The notes under the pieces were generated by a model. That model was not told where the DNA came from. It ran no database searches and was given only the letters and a program-made list of their open reading frames with translations. The translations under genes were made by a program, and so were the position numbers. This document shows positions 1-10,230 of a stretch of 64,000 nt of DNA, piece by piece. The first letter of the stretch is position 1, and each line of letters begins with the position of its first letter. Source of the DNA: Amphiura filiformis (lineage: Eukaryota > Echinodermata > Ophiuroidea > Amphilepidida > Amphiuridae); the NCBI RefSeq assembly GCF_039555335.1, contig NC_092628.1, positions 65,055,292-65,119,291 on the forward strand, written 5' to 3'.

Positions 1-785
1 TTCATATGTTACATTTTTGTGATCCTCAAGCCCAGACGAATAGTTTGACATGCTTTTAGTGAAATTGGAGCATGTTTAATTTTTGCCCCCTGTATAATCA
101 AGTAGGGTGGGGGGGGGGGGGGTTGAGGGATCTTTTGGGGTCACGGGATTCAAATAAAGTTTGGTTGACAAAATATTTGAATTCAGCAAACCCGAAATTG
201 ACCAAAATAATTTGATCGGTACCTTTTACAAAATAGAACCAGTCTACATGTCTATTGTTACACAGCTGTGACTATCACAGCCGTGACATAGTCATGGCTG
301 TGTCTTTTATCGTACCTGATCTTCTCCTTTCTGGTGATCGTACAGGATCTTCGTACACAGCGGTGGCATAGTCACGTTGAATGCTATCTCAACTTGTGCA
401 ATGTTTAATTAAAATTTAAATTCTCTTTTTTTTTTTTTCAGGAAACAACAATTACAACCATCAATTATAAAGATATAGAATGGGACCGTTTCTACTTATG
501 GTCGTTTAGTTCTAGCATATTGTTCTGTTAAAAACTAGCTGTAACGTATCATTACATCCAGCTATATCCATGCACTGTAGTTGGACACTTGGGCCCACAA
601 GGGGTCTAAAGGTAAATTACGTGTCAATCTTTATTAGTGGCTTGTTACGTAAATGAAATATTCCTTCAGCATCTGTTGAACAAAGATACAAGCGCCACAT
701 CGTCATCATCATTACTACTCGACAGGGCCTAACCAGTTCCTACCAACTTAACAGATTAGTGCTTGGGAATAGAACTAGTTCTAGT
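1..785. other. Intronic sequence, nothing recognised
   Basis: No exon or transposon end is recognised here. There is a 14-G run near 109-122, a T-run before 440, and short diverged inverted copies of ACACAGCTGTGACTA around 259-303. The guanylate cyclase gene should continue through this stretch as an intron, because its next exon was not found. Confidence 0.4.
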
Positions 786-793
786 TTCTCGAG

Positions 794-1116
794 CAGTGGC
801 GTAACTACGGGGGGGGGGGTCAACATGCCCCGGGCGCTTCCCTTACGGGCGCCAAATTGACCAATAATTCAGCATCGATTCTGCGCCCCTCCAAGCAATG
901 AAAGTCAAAATTTTCGCGCGCTTCGCGCACATTTCAGCACAAAATCAATCAGTGAAAGAACATTTTAAGACAGATATTCAACTTCTAGTAACCAAAATTA
1001 ATTAGTGGTAGGCCTTATTTGTCCAAAATTTCGCGCGCTGCGCGTCTAAGATATTCTCGGGGGGGCGCAAATTTTGTTTCTTGCCCCGGGCGCTACTAAG
1101 CCTAGTTACGCCACTG
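794..1116. mobile_element. hAT-type MITE (323 bp) with CAGTGGCGTAACTA termini
   Basis: The element begins CAGTGGCGTAACTA and ends with the exact reverse complement. It is flanked by TTCTCGAG (786-793) and TCCTCGAG (1117-1124), an 8-bp target-site duplication with one mismatch. An 8-bp duplication is typical of hAT transposons. It has no coding capacity, and the interior is GC-rich near both ends with CGCGCG stretches. Inference: a non-autonomous hAT derivative lying in the receptor cyclase gene, less than 200 bp from the exon at 1302-1482. Confidence 0.8.
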
Positions 1117-1301
1117 TCCTCGAGGGGGTGGTCGCAATGCGTGCATGGCCGCGAAGGGGCCAACGAGGCGCTTGCGGACTGGTGGATTTTGTAATGTCAG
1201 AGAGGGGTTGTCATGGTCCTATACAGGCACTGAACAAGTGCTACTTGGGAACTGTACAAATGGTTGATATAACAGAGGTTGTGGCAATGTTCTTGTCTTA
1301 C

Positions 1302-1482
1302 CTGCTTTTGCACGCTCGTTACCCTGTTCATGGCCATCGATGTTGATGTCAATCTCGCCTGCGCGGAATTCATGTAAACCGAAATCGGTTATCAGGAGCA
1401 AAAACCGGCTGTCAATTAAACAGTTGTTCCAATGCAGTCTCCCATGGACACCGATGGGACAATTGTGAAGGTAGTTAATACC
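1302..1482 (-). CDS. Membrane guanylate cyclase, kinase-homology-domain exon (HGRL/DFG region)
   Basis: This 181-bp exon encodes 60 residues, GINYLHNCPIG to AKA. The sequence HGRLHWNNC followed by LIDSRF and ITDFGLHEFR is characteristic of the kinase-homology (pseudokinase) domain of natriuretic-peptide-type guanylate cyclases, where the catalytic HRD aspartate is lost but DFG and the downstream Asn remain. That domain regulates the C-terminal cyclase and sits in the cytosol. The acceptor on the minus strand is a T-rich tract ending TTTCAG and the donor is CAG|GTAAGA. It enters in phase 0, matching the exon at 7625-7690, and exits in phase 1. The next exon (LWTAPE region) and the cyclase domain lie outside the window. 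The residues between FRAGE and the donor are charged and differ from known family members. Confidence 0.9.
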
Positions 1483-1934
1483 CTGAAACAAAATAGCAAA
1501 GTTTTCCGTTTATAGAAATGTTTTATCAAATGGCAGTTTTACGTAGGTGAACCATGTTTGCACCGGCCCGGTTAAATGATTAAAACAATGTCATGTATTA
1601 CAAAAAAAAAAAAAAAAAAAAGAAGATTTGCTGATATATTAAAACTATTGTTATGTAAACATGACATACGGTCATTGCTGGATTTACATTGGGTCACCAT
1701 GGGAAAAATTTAACTGGCCCGTTATATAGCAAAATGCACCTTCACAGGCTTAACTGTAGGCTAAAATAGTCTAAAATTGAACATTTTCGCGCAAATATAT
1801 GCTCGTCTGCCTCTGCCACTGTCGATCTTATACCTATACAAAACCACTTGCGTGCACATGCCTCACTGTTAGTTTGGGCCGTGGTTACCAGAATATTAAA
1901 GTTATGGTTTCTATTATCTGTATTTCGATGTTTT

Positions 1935-2329
1935 CATTACTGGTCGAACACGATAAGATTTCGGTTAATAATACATAGAAGGTTTTCTGATAGCGCTCTC
2001 ATATGTCTTTGAACCTGTCTGCAACCCTCTAACTTTTGATTCAACAAGTTACTTGGGGGGGGGCGGTGTACAACCTTCAAGTAATTATTTTGTGTAAGCT
2101 AACCCTAAGCCTATTCATAACCCTAATCCTAACCCTAACTCTAACCCTAATCCTAACCCTAAACTAAGCCTAACCAATCAATGACAGTGGCTGTTTCAAG
2201 TCTATAAGTCTCCTTGCATGATCGCCTGTCGAATTCAACTACCTGCCTCGACCGGGCAGACCCCGGGCATATTGGGTAGCCGTGTTAACGTGCCTAAGAC
2301 TGAAATCCTATCGTATTCGACCAGTAATG
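1935..2329. repeat. Direct repeat copy A with telomere-like (CCCTAA) variants
   Basis: About 395 bp repeated nearly unchanged at 3380-3756, about 1.44 kb away in the same orientation. It contains a G-run, then a degenerate stretch of CCCTAA/CCTAAC hexamers (about 2099-2173), then a unique 3' part. The duplicated unit extends well beyond the hexamers, so this is a dispersed or duplicated repeat and not a telomere. Confidence 0.8.
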
Positions 2330-2472
2330 CGGCGACAGGAATGGAAGAAGATGGCTATGCCGGTCAGCATGATCTTGTTTGCATTTTGGCAACCAGTGTT
2401 TATCTGTTATCGATGATGGATCGATTGATAATCGATAATCAATATTCAGTCAATATAATCAATATCAATCAA

Positions 2473-2825
2473 GATTAGGCTCACTATTCAAATAGCATTA
2501 AAAATGATGTGGGGGTGATTTTCAAATCAGGCTTTTTCCTAACGTACTGTCTATTTGTATGGAGGTGTCAATCAATAATCAATAATTGATAATCAATAAT
2601 CGATAATCAATAATCGATTATCAATAATCAATAATCAATATCAATCTTGATTGGGCCCGCTATTCAAATAGCATTAAAAATGATTGGGGTGATTTTCAAA
2701 TCATGCCTTTTCCCTTACGTACTGGCTATTTGTATGGAGGTGTCAATCAATAATTAATAATTGATAATCGAAAATCAATAATCGATTATCGATTATCAAT
2801 AATCGATGATCAATAATCGATTATC
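2473..2825. repeat. Tandem 176-bp repeat with ATCGATTATC-type palindromes (2 copies)
   Basis: Two successive units start at about 2473 and 2649. Each has the shared phrases ATTCAAATAGCATTAAAAA and TATTTGTATGGAGGTGTCAA, followed by runs of AATCAATAATCGATAATC-like self-complementary sequence. The AT palindromes could extrude as cruciforms. No coding content was found. Confidence 0.75.
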
Positions 2826-2829
2826 AATC

Positions 2830-3379
2830 TCAATTTTCAGAATGCTAAAGAAATAATTTTAAAAAAATATTTAAAAAATTTTGAACTTTTTTAAAAATTT
2901 CTAAAATTCCCATTTTCACCTTCATGCGTATAAAATGAACATTTTGTACAAAATTTTGTTCAAAAATTTGTTCTGAACTCGAAAATTGCAGGGCTTGTGT
3001 GGAGCGCATTCCAGTGTTGAAAAAGGGTCAATGTCAGTTTCAATTATATCAATCTCCATGACAACACCCACGTGATCGCAGATTTTCAAGGTTTAGGCGA
3101 AACATCAAATTGAAGTTTGCATATAATACAGCAGTGAATTGGATTTCTTTCATAAAATTCTCGAAAACTGTGTCAACAACAAGCAATGAATTTTTGTTAA
3201 ATTTATTTTTGGAAAGCGCAATATGTGGTTCTTAACTTTAAAAAAAAGGAAAGTAAGTGGAGATTTGTTACATTAGAATCCTATGAAAACATGATTAGGT
3301 AATTAAAACGATCAAAATGAAACAAAAGAGGAGAGAAATGGCCCGCTATGTGGGCCTAGCATGATCTCACTCTGTATGT
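2830..3379. other. Intronic AT-rich spacer, nothing recognised
   Basis: Spacer between the two direct-repeat copies. A/T homopolymer blocks near 2850-2900. No exon signals paired with coding similarity were seen. Confidence 0.4.
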
Positions 3380-3756
3380 CATTACTGGTCGAACACGATA
3401 AGATGTCGGTTAATAATACTTAGAAGGTTTTCTGATAGCGATAGGTCTTTGAACCAGTCTGCAGCCCTCTAACTTTTGATTCAACAAGTTACTTTTTGGG
3501 GGGGGGGGGGCGGTGTACAACCTTCAAGTAATTATTTTGTGTAAGCTAACCCTAAGCCTATTCATAACCCTAATCCTAACCCTTACTCTAACCCTAATCC
3601 TAACCCTAAACTAAGCCTAACCAATCAATGACAGTGGCTGTTTCAAGTCTATAAGTCTCCTTGCATGATCGCCTGTCGAAGTTCAGACCCCGGGCATATT
3701 GGGTAGCCGTGTTAACGTGCCTAAGACTGAAATCCTATCGTATTCGATCAGTAATG
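3380..3756. repeat. Direct repeat copy B with telomere-like variants
   Basis: Second copy of the repeat at 1935-2329. It differs by small indels (loss of the CTCTCATAT segment, a longer G-run) and by deletion of part of the 3' region. Confidence 0.8.
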
Positions 3757-4013
3757 TATGTTGAAAAACTTCCATGATACAGGATTTAAATACCGAGATT
3801 ATGACGTAAATAATTTCTGTTTATGTCCGACCGTGACTTTATGTTTACGTCTGACCAATGAAATCAGCGTATGTTTCGTACTGTATGATCTGTATCGGGG
3901 GCTGTACAATTATGTGTACAGTCTGTCCACATAGAATCTGTGGCATCGGTGTCGATGCTTTGCGTCACACGCGATCGCGACACGGCGCGTAAAGAGCGTG
4001 GTGTGCTCGGCAA

Positions 4014-4889
4014 GTAGGGGAGAGCGGGGAGTGTTCGCCCTATATTTTTCTGACCAGCCTAGCGATGTCAATTTTAAGGTTAGGGATGACCTGATAAGCC
4101 CATGTGGGGTAAGTTCACCCTAATCACAAAAATGGTTTAAACATTGCAAAACAATAACATATTAAATGCAAACATTTAGCAAGAGTATACAGGGCATTCA
4201 TTCTCTTCTGGGGAGTCACTAAATTTGTTGCAGGGGTCGGGTCAGGGTAAAATGCAGGGGTCCAAAGTGAGCTTAAACGTATCATGTTTACAACTTCGGG
4301 AAGATTATGAATTAGGACATAAAAGGTGGTATGAGTAATATAATGCCACATAACTTTAAAAAACATGCTTTTCAGTAGTTTTACCTTGTTTAATGGTATA
4401 ATTATAAATATTTTGCATTATACGCTGATGGGGCAAGTCCGCCCTCCAGTTTGGGGTAAGTCCGCCCGGGGAAGATATAGGGCGAACATGCCCCATCCTC
4501 AAAAGGGCGAACGTGCCCTTTGTGCACATTTTTGTATTTTCTTCAGGGTATGCAAAATACAAATCGAATAAGGAGTTTATAACTGCATTAAATCTTTGAC
4601 AAATCCCATATGTTCCCAATACATATTTCCATTAAAACCATCTGTATTTATGTATCAATGAAAAAACAACATTATTAATGCAAGAAAAAATTACGTTTTG
4701 GTGTAATTATTTTGTTTTGGCTGCAGTTCGATGAACACGTCCCTATATGTCGAGTAGCTAATATGAGAAGTTTATAATGACCTATGTCACCTAATTTTGC
4801 CATCACCAAATTCCCCGATAGCCGTAGTGCTGAGAAACAAGGGGTGGACGAACCTGCCCCTAGGGCGAACACTCCCCGCTCTCCCCTAC
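4014..4889. mobile_element. DNA transposon derivative, 876 bp, perfect 29-bp TIR
   Basis: The element starts GTAGGGGAGAGCGGGGAGTG and continues TTCGCCCTA. The last 29 bases are the exact reverse complement. Internally there are further copies of the motif (GGGCGAACNTGCCC, GGGGTAAGTCCGCCC) in both orientations, so the subterminal regions can also fold. No transposase reading frame is recognisable. The flanking bases show no unambiguous target duplication, so the superfamily is not assigned. Confidence 0.8.
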
Positions 4890-5020
4890 AAATCGCGCAG
4901 CAGTTGGCGCGCCAAAGAAGCATCCCACTGAAATAATTATTCTCATACCCCCAGTTTCTTACTTTGTACTTCTTTGTGGACAGACTGTACCCCCGGAGTG
5001 GTGATTTCTCAAAATGGTCC

Positions 5021-5152
5021 GCCAAATTTCGCCCCCCCCCCCTTTGGCCGTGCCAAAACAGCTTTGCCCCCCCCCCCCTTTGACGTGCCAAAAAACCTTT
5101 GCCCCAACCTTTTGACGTGCCAACAAATATTTGCCCCCACCCCTTTACACAT
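5021..5152. repeat. C-rich tandem repeat, about 33 bp x 4
   Basis: Four units of the form GCCAAA...TTTGCCCCCCC...CCTTTGACGT, with the C-run length varying between units. A related stretch occurs at about 16790-16880. The long C-runs could form i-motif or G-quadruplex structures. Confidence 0.75.
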
Positions 5153-6260
5153 GTAAGATTTTTGGGAACCTGTATTTGTCTTATCATACGGTATAATGCG
5201 AGAGCAGCAAGCAGGAAATGTTGCTATTCGAACGTGTTCCTAATTTATTCCTACACCTTTTTAGGGCGTAATATAGAAACGGTGCCAAAATATAACCCCC
5301 CCCCCCCCTTGCACTACCCAGGAGGAACACATAATTATGAACAGGGCAAACAAGACGTCTAAAATAGCTAAATACCGGATACACCGCCAACCGGGGACAT
5401 AAACTGGCCGTATGTAAGACAGCGTCTTGAACAAGAGTCACAAGACTAATGTTTTAGCTGAAAATGGGGTAATACCACTGCGAAAGACACTTGCGGAAAC
5501 ATGACTATGAGATGCGTCTGTCGCAACGGAAAACGCACCGTCGTCGGGACTATAATAGGCTGGCCATTCTGTACAGTAACATAGGCGTAGATCCAGTGGG
5601 GATGGGGGATAAATCCGAATATTTGCCAGCCTGCATTCCAGGGTCCATGATCCAATGTACCCTATTTGCTCACTTTACAGCTGATTTTGATGGATCAGTG
5701 CACAGCGTACGGGTTTATCATTTCAAGTACATAGCTTCCTCATATTGTTTACATACCCTGGGGATTTTGCGGTTTCCACTACAACTCTGCCCAACAATAG
5801 CATAAGGCCTCAATATTTTAACACATCTTTGATCAAGATAAAGCAAATTCATGGCATCACTATCAAGAACATTTTTTAAGCTGCTTAGATGCAGCAGGTT
5901 CACTCCCCGGGCTCACTTTCAGATATAAATTCATCATACCATGCTAGTACGCATTCATCATAGAATTGAACTTCCAGATAACATGTTGAAGGTATTACAA
6001 TGACAGTTAAAAGTTTTCTTTATCGTTTACTTGAACGATGGAATAACTGTGGCCACTATGTGGATCATTTCACAAATCAAAATAAAGACGGGCTTAACCG
6101 GAAACTGACATTTGATTAAGAAACTGAAGCGTTTATTGCTGAGAACTCCAATGCAGCAGCTGAACTTTCAGCTGCAGAGGATCCTAGCACTTCTCATTCT
6201 GAAGGAACTTCATCAGCACCAGGACTAACAACCATCACTGATCATGTCCCTACATAAAAC
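5153..6260. other. Intronic sequence, nothing recognised
   Basis: No exon, terminal inverted repeat or known retroelement motif was identified. A second C-run lies near 5297-5309. Short open frames here lack coding similarity. Confidence 0.4.
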
Positions 6261-7074
6261 TCAAAATGATACTTCTCCCACAAATTACGTAGGACAGTAA
6301 CGCCACATGCATTGTTATTACCCAGTGTCTCTAAATCATACACACATTTGAAGTCAAAGGTCATTAAGGGGTTACTAGTACTTCCGGTGTAGAACCAAAT
6401 ACCTAATTTTATTAGCTAAGAAAAACATAGGAAAGTGACGGTATATGCACTTTGTATTTACCCAATGAATATGTGGTATTTTTATTTGGGTCAAAAGTCA
6501 TTAACGGGTCACTTCCGGTATAAAACGAAATATCTTCAAATGCTACTTCTCCCACAAATTACGTAGCACGGCGACGCAACTTGCACACATGCATTGCTAA
6601 TACCCAGTGCCTATGAATCACACACAGATTTGAGGTCAAAGGTCATTAAGGGGTTACTTCCGGTGTAAAACTACATACCTTCAAAATGCTACTTCACCCA
6701 CAAATTACGTAGGACGGCGACGCAGCTTGCACACGTGCATTGCTATTACCCAGTGTCTATGATTCATACAAAGGTAATTAAGGTGTCATTTCCGGTATAA
6801 AACCAATTACCTTCAAAAATTAATCAGCCAAGCAAAACAAATAGCAGAGGGGCATAATATTCACATATGAATTGATGTTACCCAGTGTACACGTGGTATT
6901 TTTTATTTGGGGTCAAATGTCATTATATTCAGGGGTCACTTCCGGTCCAAGAAGAACAAACCTTCAAAATGCCCCTTCTGTCACAAATAACATGGCAAAC
7001 ATGCGTTAACATCGGCCATTATTGTCTATGGGATTTTTGAAAGATGTTTGGGGTCAAAGGTCATTAAGGGGTCA
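6261..7074. repeat. About 140-bp tandem array (6 degenerate units) carrying AGGTCA repeats
   Basis: Six units can be lined up by ACCCAGTGT, then GGTCAAAGGTCATTAAGGGG, then ACTTCCGGTRTAAAAC. Two unit types are interspersed: one beginning CTTCTCCCACAAATTACGTAGG (units 1, 3, 4, and a diverged 6) and one with an ATTAGCTAAG/ATCAGCCAAG start (units 2, 5). Unit 3 contains AGGTCAAAGGTCA, a perfect DR1 arrangement of nuclear-receptor half-sites, and other units contain near matches. Whether these are bound by anything is not known. Confidence 0.85.
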
Positions 7075-7168
7075 GAACACGGCCGTGTTCGTGGTCTTAG
7101 ACCATTAGAGACCACAGTTATGTCTAAAGCATTTTCCAACCTGATGTGGCAGGGTGGAAAATGCTTAG
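7075..7168. repeat. Short hairpin cluster
   Basis: The segment opens with a 16-bp perfect palindrome GAACACGGCCGTGTTC (7075-7090). A GTGGTCT/AGACCAC hairpin follows, then AAGCATTTTCCA paired with TGGAAAATGCTT. It may be the remnant of a foldback element at the edge of the 140-bp array. Confidence 0.55.
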
Positions 7169-7624
7169 TTGGTTTGAAACATATCTAGGCTTTTGATTAT
7201 GTTATCAACAAACCTGATGAGTGTATTCACCTTGTTTTACTTATCATAATACTAATTATAGAGAGTGTTCGTCTGTCCGCGCGAGTCTCGTCCGCGCGAG
7301 ACTCGCGCGTCGGCGCCGCGTTCTCGCACTACGCCATCGCTTGCGTAAACGACGCAGAGCCACGCACTTACGTACCAGAGACCAGTGGACATGACGACAA
7401 AAGGTACATGGACGGGTCGCGGGTACGGGGTTATGATAAGAAATGCCCACATACGGGAAAAAGAAATTGGCAGATAAAAAGATTAAAAGAGGGAGTTAAG
7501 GGAAAAACTGTACCATATAAATCGCCATCGCGGCCACAGTATTAGGTCACCTAATACAGTGATTCTTCCCGTTTAAGTGCTCCCGTTTACTCAACTAACT
7601 AAATTATAAATTATTGCACTGTAC
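7169..7624. other. Intronic sequence with a GC-rich palindrome
   Basis: A self-complementary GCGCGAGTCTCG...CGAGACTCGCGC segment lies near 7278-7308. Nothing else recognised. Confidence 0.4.
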
Positions 7625-7690
7625 CTTGGCCATGTCAACGATCAACGAGTCTTTCAGTTCGACCTCCATAACTTTTGCAGCCAGCATGTC
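7625..7690 (-). CDS. Membrane guanylate cyclase, kinase-homology-domain exon (DMLAAK to VDMAK)
   Basis: This 66-bp exon codes for 22 residues, DMLAAKVMEVELKDSLIVDM then AK. It aligns with the segment after the EYCxRGSLQ motif of receptor guanylate cyclases (DILENxxIxLDWMFxxSLxxDIVKG) and is two residues shorter than the mammalian natriuretic peptide receptor there. The acceptor is TTATCTTTTGCAG and the donor is AAG|GTACAG. Both ends are phase 0. Upstream it continues the peptide SRGSLK of the exon at 14064-14168, and downstream it joins GINYLHN of the exon at 1302-1482. It is very short, so recognition depends on its neighbours. Confidence 0.85.
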
Positions 7691-7857
7691 CTGCAAAAGA
7701 TAATTGTTAAACATGTTGTTAAATTGGTTCACATGATGTGATTATTTGATAATCAGAGGCGGTGCTATGTGCACCTCTTCCCCCTTTGCTTTGCCCCGCC
7801 CCCACATACCCCAGGGTAAAAATGTTTTTTTAATTGGCAAAATGTCCACTTCGGGGA

Positions 7858-7870
7858 TAATAATAATAAT

Positions 7871-7957
<87 letters not shown>
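7858..7957. repeat. (AAT)n microsatellite
   Basis: About 33 AAT units with one interruption. It directly abuts the broken end of a Penelope-like element. A second (AAT)n tract abuts the oppositely oriented fragment at 10513-10597. Confidence 0.95.
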
Positions 7958-7958
<1 letters not shown>

Positions 7959-7959
<1 letters not shown>

Positions 7960-8207
7960 TTCAAAGTATCTAGAGTCTAGGGTTTCAATGATCTTTCAGT
8001 TTCACCAATGTATGATTCTGAACACTGGCCGTTCAGGGTTTTCCCCTGACAGGGGATGTAATAAATTGGTCCGGTAATGTCGTTCTTCTCAGTTTTGTCT
8101 TTAGGCGAGACAAGTAGCTGCCTCAGAGTTTGAGTGGGTTTAAAGCAAACTCTGATACCGTAGGTGCCGAAAATTCTTTGCAGAGCTTCGGAAGTTCCTT
8201 TAACGTA
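7959..8207 (-). pseudogene. Penelope-like element, GIY-YIG endonuclease fragment
   Basis: The minus strand reads YVKGTSEALQRIF, then YGIRVCFKPTQTLR, then GPIYYIPC and SYIGETERSLKP. This is the start of the GIY-YIG endonuclease domain that follows the reverse transcriptase in Penelope-like retroelements. The rest of the domain is missing: just past SLKP the DNA jumps to GACTCTAGATACTTTGAAA, which matches 18 of 19 bases of the C-terminal region preserved at 10257-10275, and then runs into (AAT)n. This suggests an internal deletion. TACGTTAAA, coding YVK, is duplicated around the element at 8208-8993. Confidence 0.85.
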
Positions 8208-8993
8208 TAGACTATGCCATAGTCGATTTTTGATAAATAAAAATACGTTATTAATCATGATGAACGCATTCAGTTGAACTCGAATTTATACTGATATTTA
8301 TTACATCAAAATACTAGTATAAAATGGTTATGAAAAAGTTTATATAATTATATTTGTGACAGTAAAAGTAAAGTATACGTAGGCTTATATTATTGAATGC
8401 AACATATCATAATGGCATAACTGTAATGGCACTCCAATACTGAACAATTCTAATTTTAGAATCTGCCAGTTTATTACGATTTAAAATCGACTATGGACTT
8501 TCACTTTTAAGCAGAACTTTACCCAGGACTCACACACTGTCAATCATACTTGTTTATCAATAAAATCTAACCACAAGACTAAGCATGGTGGTACAATACG
8601 CGCTAGATGCATACGTTCATCCACCAGCACAAAAGCGCCGCATTCCCTAGATAGTTGTGTACCATGTATAGTTATAATGGTACCAGTACGCGTCGGGAGG
8701 ATTTAAACAATAACGAGATCTGGGCGACCAATCACAAGCCAGATTCATTTTTAAAGATGCATTACATCATCACCAATTTTAGTTAGGCCAGAAATTGGCC
8801 TAACTCTCAAGGCAAAGTCAGTAGTCCACTTGGGAAGCTAACATACAGAGGGAGTACGGTGACTGAAAAGATGATCAGTTGTGAAAATCTATCAATTGTG
8901 CACAAATGATTTAAATCGGAGTTTTAAGCTTAAATGCAATATCCAAAGTATGCACATTCATGACAATGGGCAAGTGGACTACGGAGTAGTCTA
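8208..8993. mobile_element. 786-bp DNA element with 9-bp TSD, inserted in the Penelope-like element
   Basis: The ends are imperfect inverted repeats (TAGACTATGCCATAGTC at the left; TAGACTACTCCGTAGTC on the other strand at the right). The insertion is flanked by a perfect 9-bp direct repeat TTTAACGTA at 8199-8207 and 8994-9002. Removing it rejoins the Penelope reading frame VVLPYVK|GTSEAL, which proves a secondary insertion. A 9-bp duplication is typical of Mutator-like elements. A partial relative lies at 15795-15925. No transposase seen. Confidence 0.85.
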
Positions 8994-9290
8994 TTTAACG
9001 TAGGGCAGAACTACTTGTCCTTTTGTCTCAACATTTGTATTCTTCTGGTTACTGTTCTTGGATTTCACTTCTTTTGCTTTCTTAGGTTTGTCAAAGGACC
9101 AGTTCGGATAACCGCACTTCTTTAATGCACTGTTAATGTGTAATTTCTCCTCCACTGTGTCCTCTTGTTCAGATATGATACTGTCCGCTCTGTGGTGAAG
9201 AGTCTGGATTACACCCAGTTTATGCTGTACAGGATGATATGAATCAAAGTTCAAATACTGATCCGTGTGGGTCGGTTTCCTATAGATTTT
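8994..9290 (-). pseudogene. Penelope-like element, reverse transcriptase C-terminal part
   Basis: The minus strand encodes KIYRKPTHTDQYLNFDSYHP, then VQHKLGVIQTLHHRAD, then CGYPNWSFDKP and VVLPYVK. The YRKPTHTDQYLNF and HKLGV..TL motifs are diagnostic of the distal RT region and thumb of Penelope-like elements. The frame is open through this part. It is separated from the upstream RT core (9884-10221) by an inserted retroelement, and from the endonuclease by the 9-bp-TSD element. Confidence 0.9.
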
Positions 9291-9878
9291 GATCTATAAA
9301 GGAGGTGGGGGGGGTCAATCCATGTGTCTGATAGGTAGGGGTCACTGAGCAGATTTCCATCTTGTAATAATGTGTACATCCATATCAGGAGGGTGGGCTT
9401 GTCGGCTGCTGCATTTGTCTCTTTTCATTTGTTGGCTTTGGGTGGATGCCGGACTCGTCCCGGGTCCCAGTCACTTGGGGTCGACCCCGGGTTGGGAATG
9501 TTTGCTGTATTCCTTCTTGTGGGCAATGTGGCTTGGGGATGATTTGGAGTGGCCTCCGCGTGGCATGGGTCTGGTTTTTGTTCCTGGCTCGTTGGTGGGG
9601 GGAGACACATGTGGTGGCTGGCGGGTGCATCCTTGTGATGTGGATGTACACACAATGTGTTTAAACAGTGCAATTGTATATCTTTTTATGTAATTGCCCC
9701 AATGGGTTGGAGGAGTCACACCTTTTGGTGACAGTGTCTTGATGCTTCTGACTCTTCCTGGCTAGCCCATTGGGTCTTTTTATTTTACTTTTATTTCCTT
9801 TTGTATGTATTGCGTAATTTTACTTTGCTTTTTTATGTATTTTAGCCGAATTTGTAAAATAAAATAAAATAAATAATT
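9291..9878 (+). mobile_element. Short non-LTR or SINE-like retroelement with (TAAAA)n tail
   Basis: It lies between two halves of the Penelope RT (ILxxDGTLKI | KIYRKPTHTD), so it is an insertion. The 3' end in plus orientation is TGTAAAATAAAATAAAATAAAT, directly followed by Penelope sequence. The interior has an open frame with a VPGP motif followed by a 3' region with CTTCTGACTCTTCCTGG. It could be a LINE with a large internal deletion or a SINE. Clade not assigned. Confidence 0.6.
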
Positions 9879-9883
9879 TTTAG

Positions 9884-10221
9884 CGTACCGTCCTCTTGGA
9901 TGACTGTATGAGTATCGAGGAATGCGAGTGACCTAAAACTTGATGTCCGGATCGATTGAGTTGAAGTGACTCGTAAACTCCTCCGCGTATTGTTTCATTA
10001 ACTTTGCATGGGTGTCGTCCACACCCCGTCCACATAACGGAACCACCACAAAGGGGGTGGGGAGCTGATCTTATAGCTTCCTGTTCTAATTGTTCTATTA
10101 TAAGTTGCAGACGTTCGGGGATACAGGTGACCCCATAGCCGCGCCATGGATTTGCTGATAGTGATTTCCATTATAAACAAAGTAAGTACAATTCAAACAC
10201 ACTTCAAAGAGTTTTACCAAG
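9884..10221 (-). pseudogene. Penelope-like element, reverse transcriptase core (degenerate)
   Basis: Across shifted frames the minus strand gives LVKLFEVCLNCTYFVYNGNH, then YQQIHGAAMGSPVSP, then WWFRYVDG (the YVDD catalytic box) and VDDTHAKLMKQYAEEFTSHL, then NSIDPDIKF and DTHTVIQEDGTLK. These are RT motifs of Penelope-like elements in the correct order. Several stops and at least two frameshifts show it is dead. It breaks at about 10221, immediately next to a second fragment on the opposite strand. Confidence 0.9.
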
Positions 10222-10230
10222 TTGATTTGG

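Noticed and set aside
310..385. Possible further exon of the cyclase gene on the minus strand
   Set aside because: A GT donor-like site exists but there is no pyrimidine tract or similarity to the expected LWTAPE region.
2099..2173. Telomeric repeat suggesting a chromosome end
   Set aside because: Degenerate, short, and present in two internal copies within a larger repeat.
4675..5187. 170-codon minus-strand frame with Gly-rich repeats
   Set aside because: It spans the right end of a transposon and the C-rich tandem repeat; no coding similarity.
7075..7090. Steroid-receptor response element
   Set aside because: GAACA half-sites are separated by 6 bp, not 3. More likely part of a foldback remnant.
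7746..7973. Poly-Asn open frame
   Set aside because: Translation of (AAT)n microsatellite.
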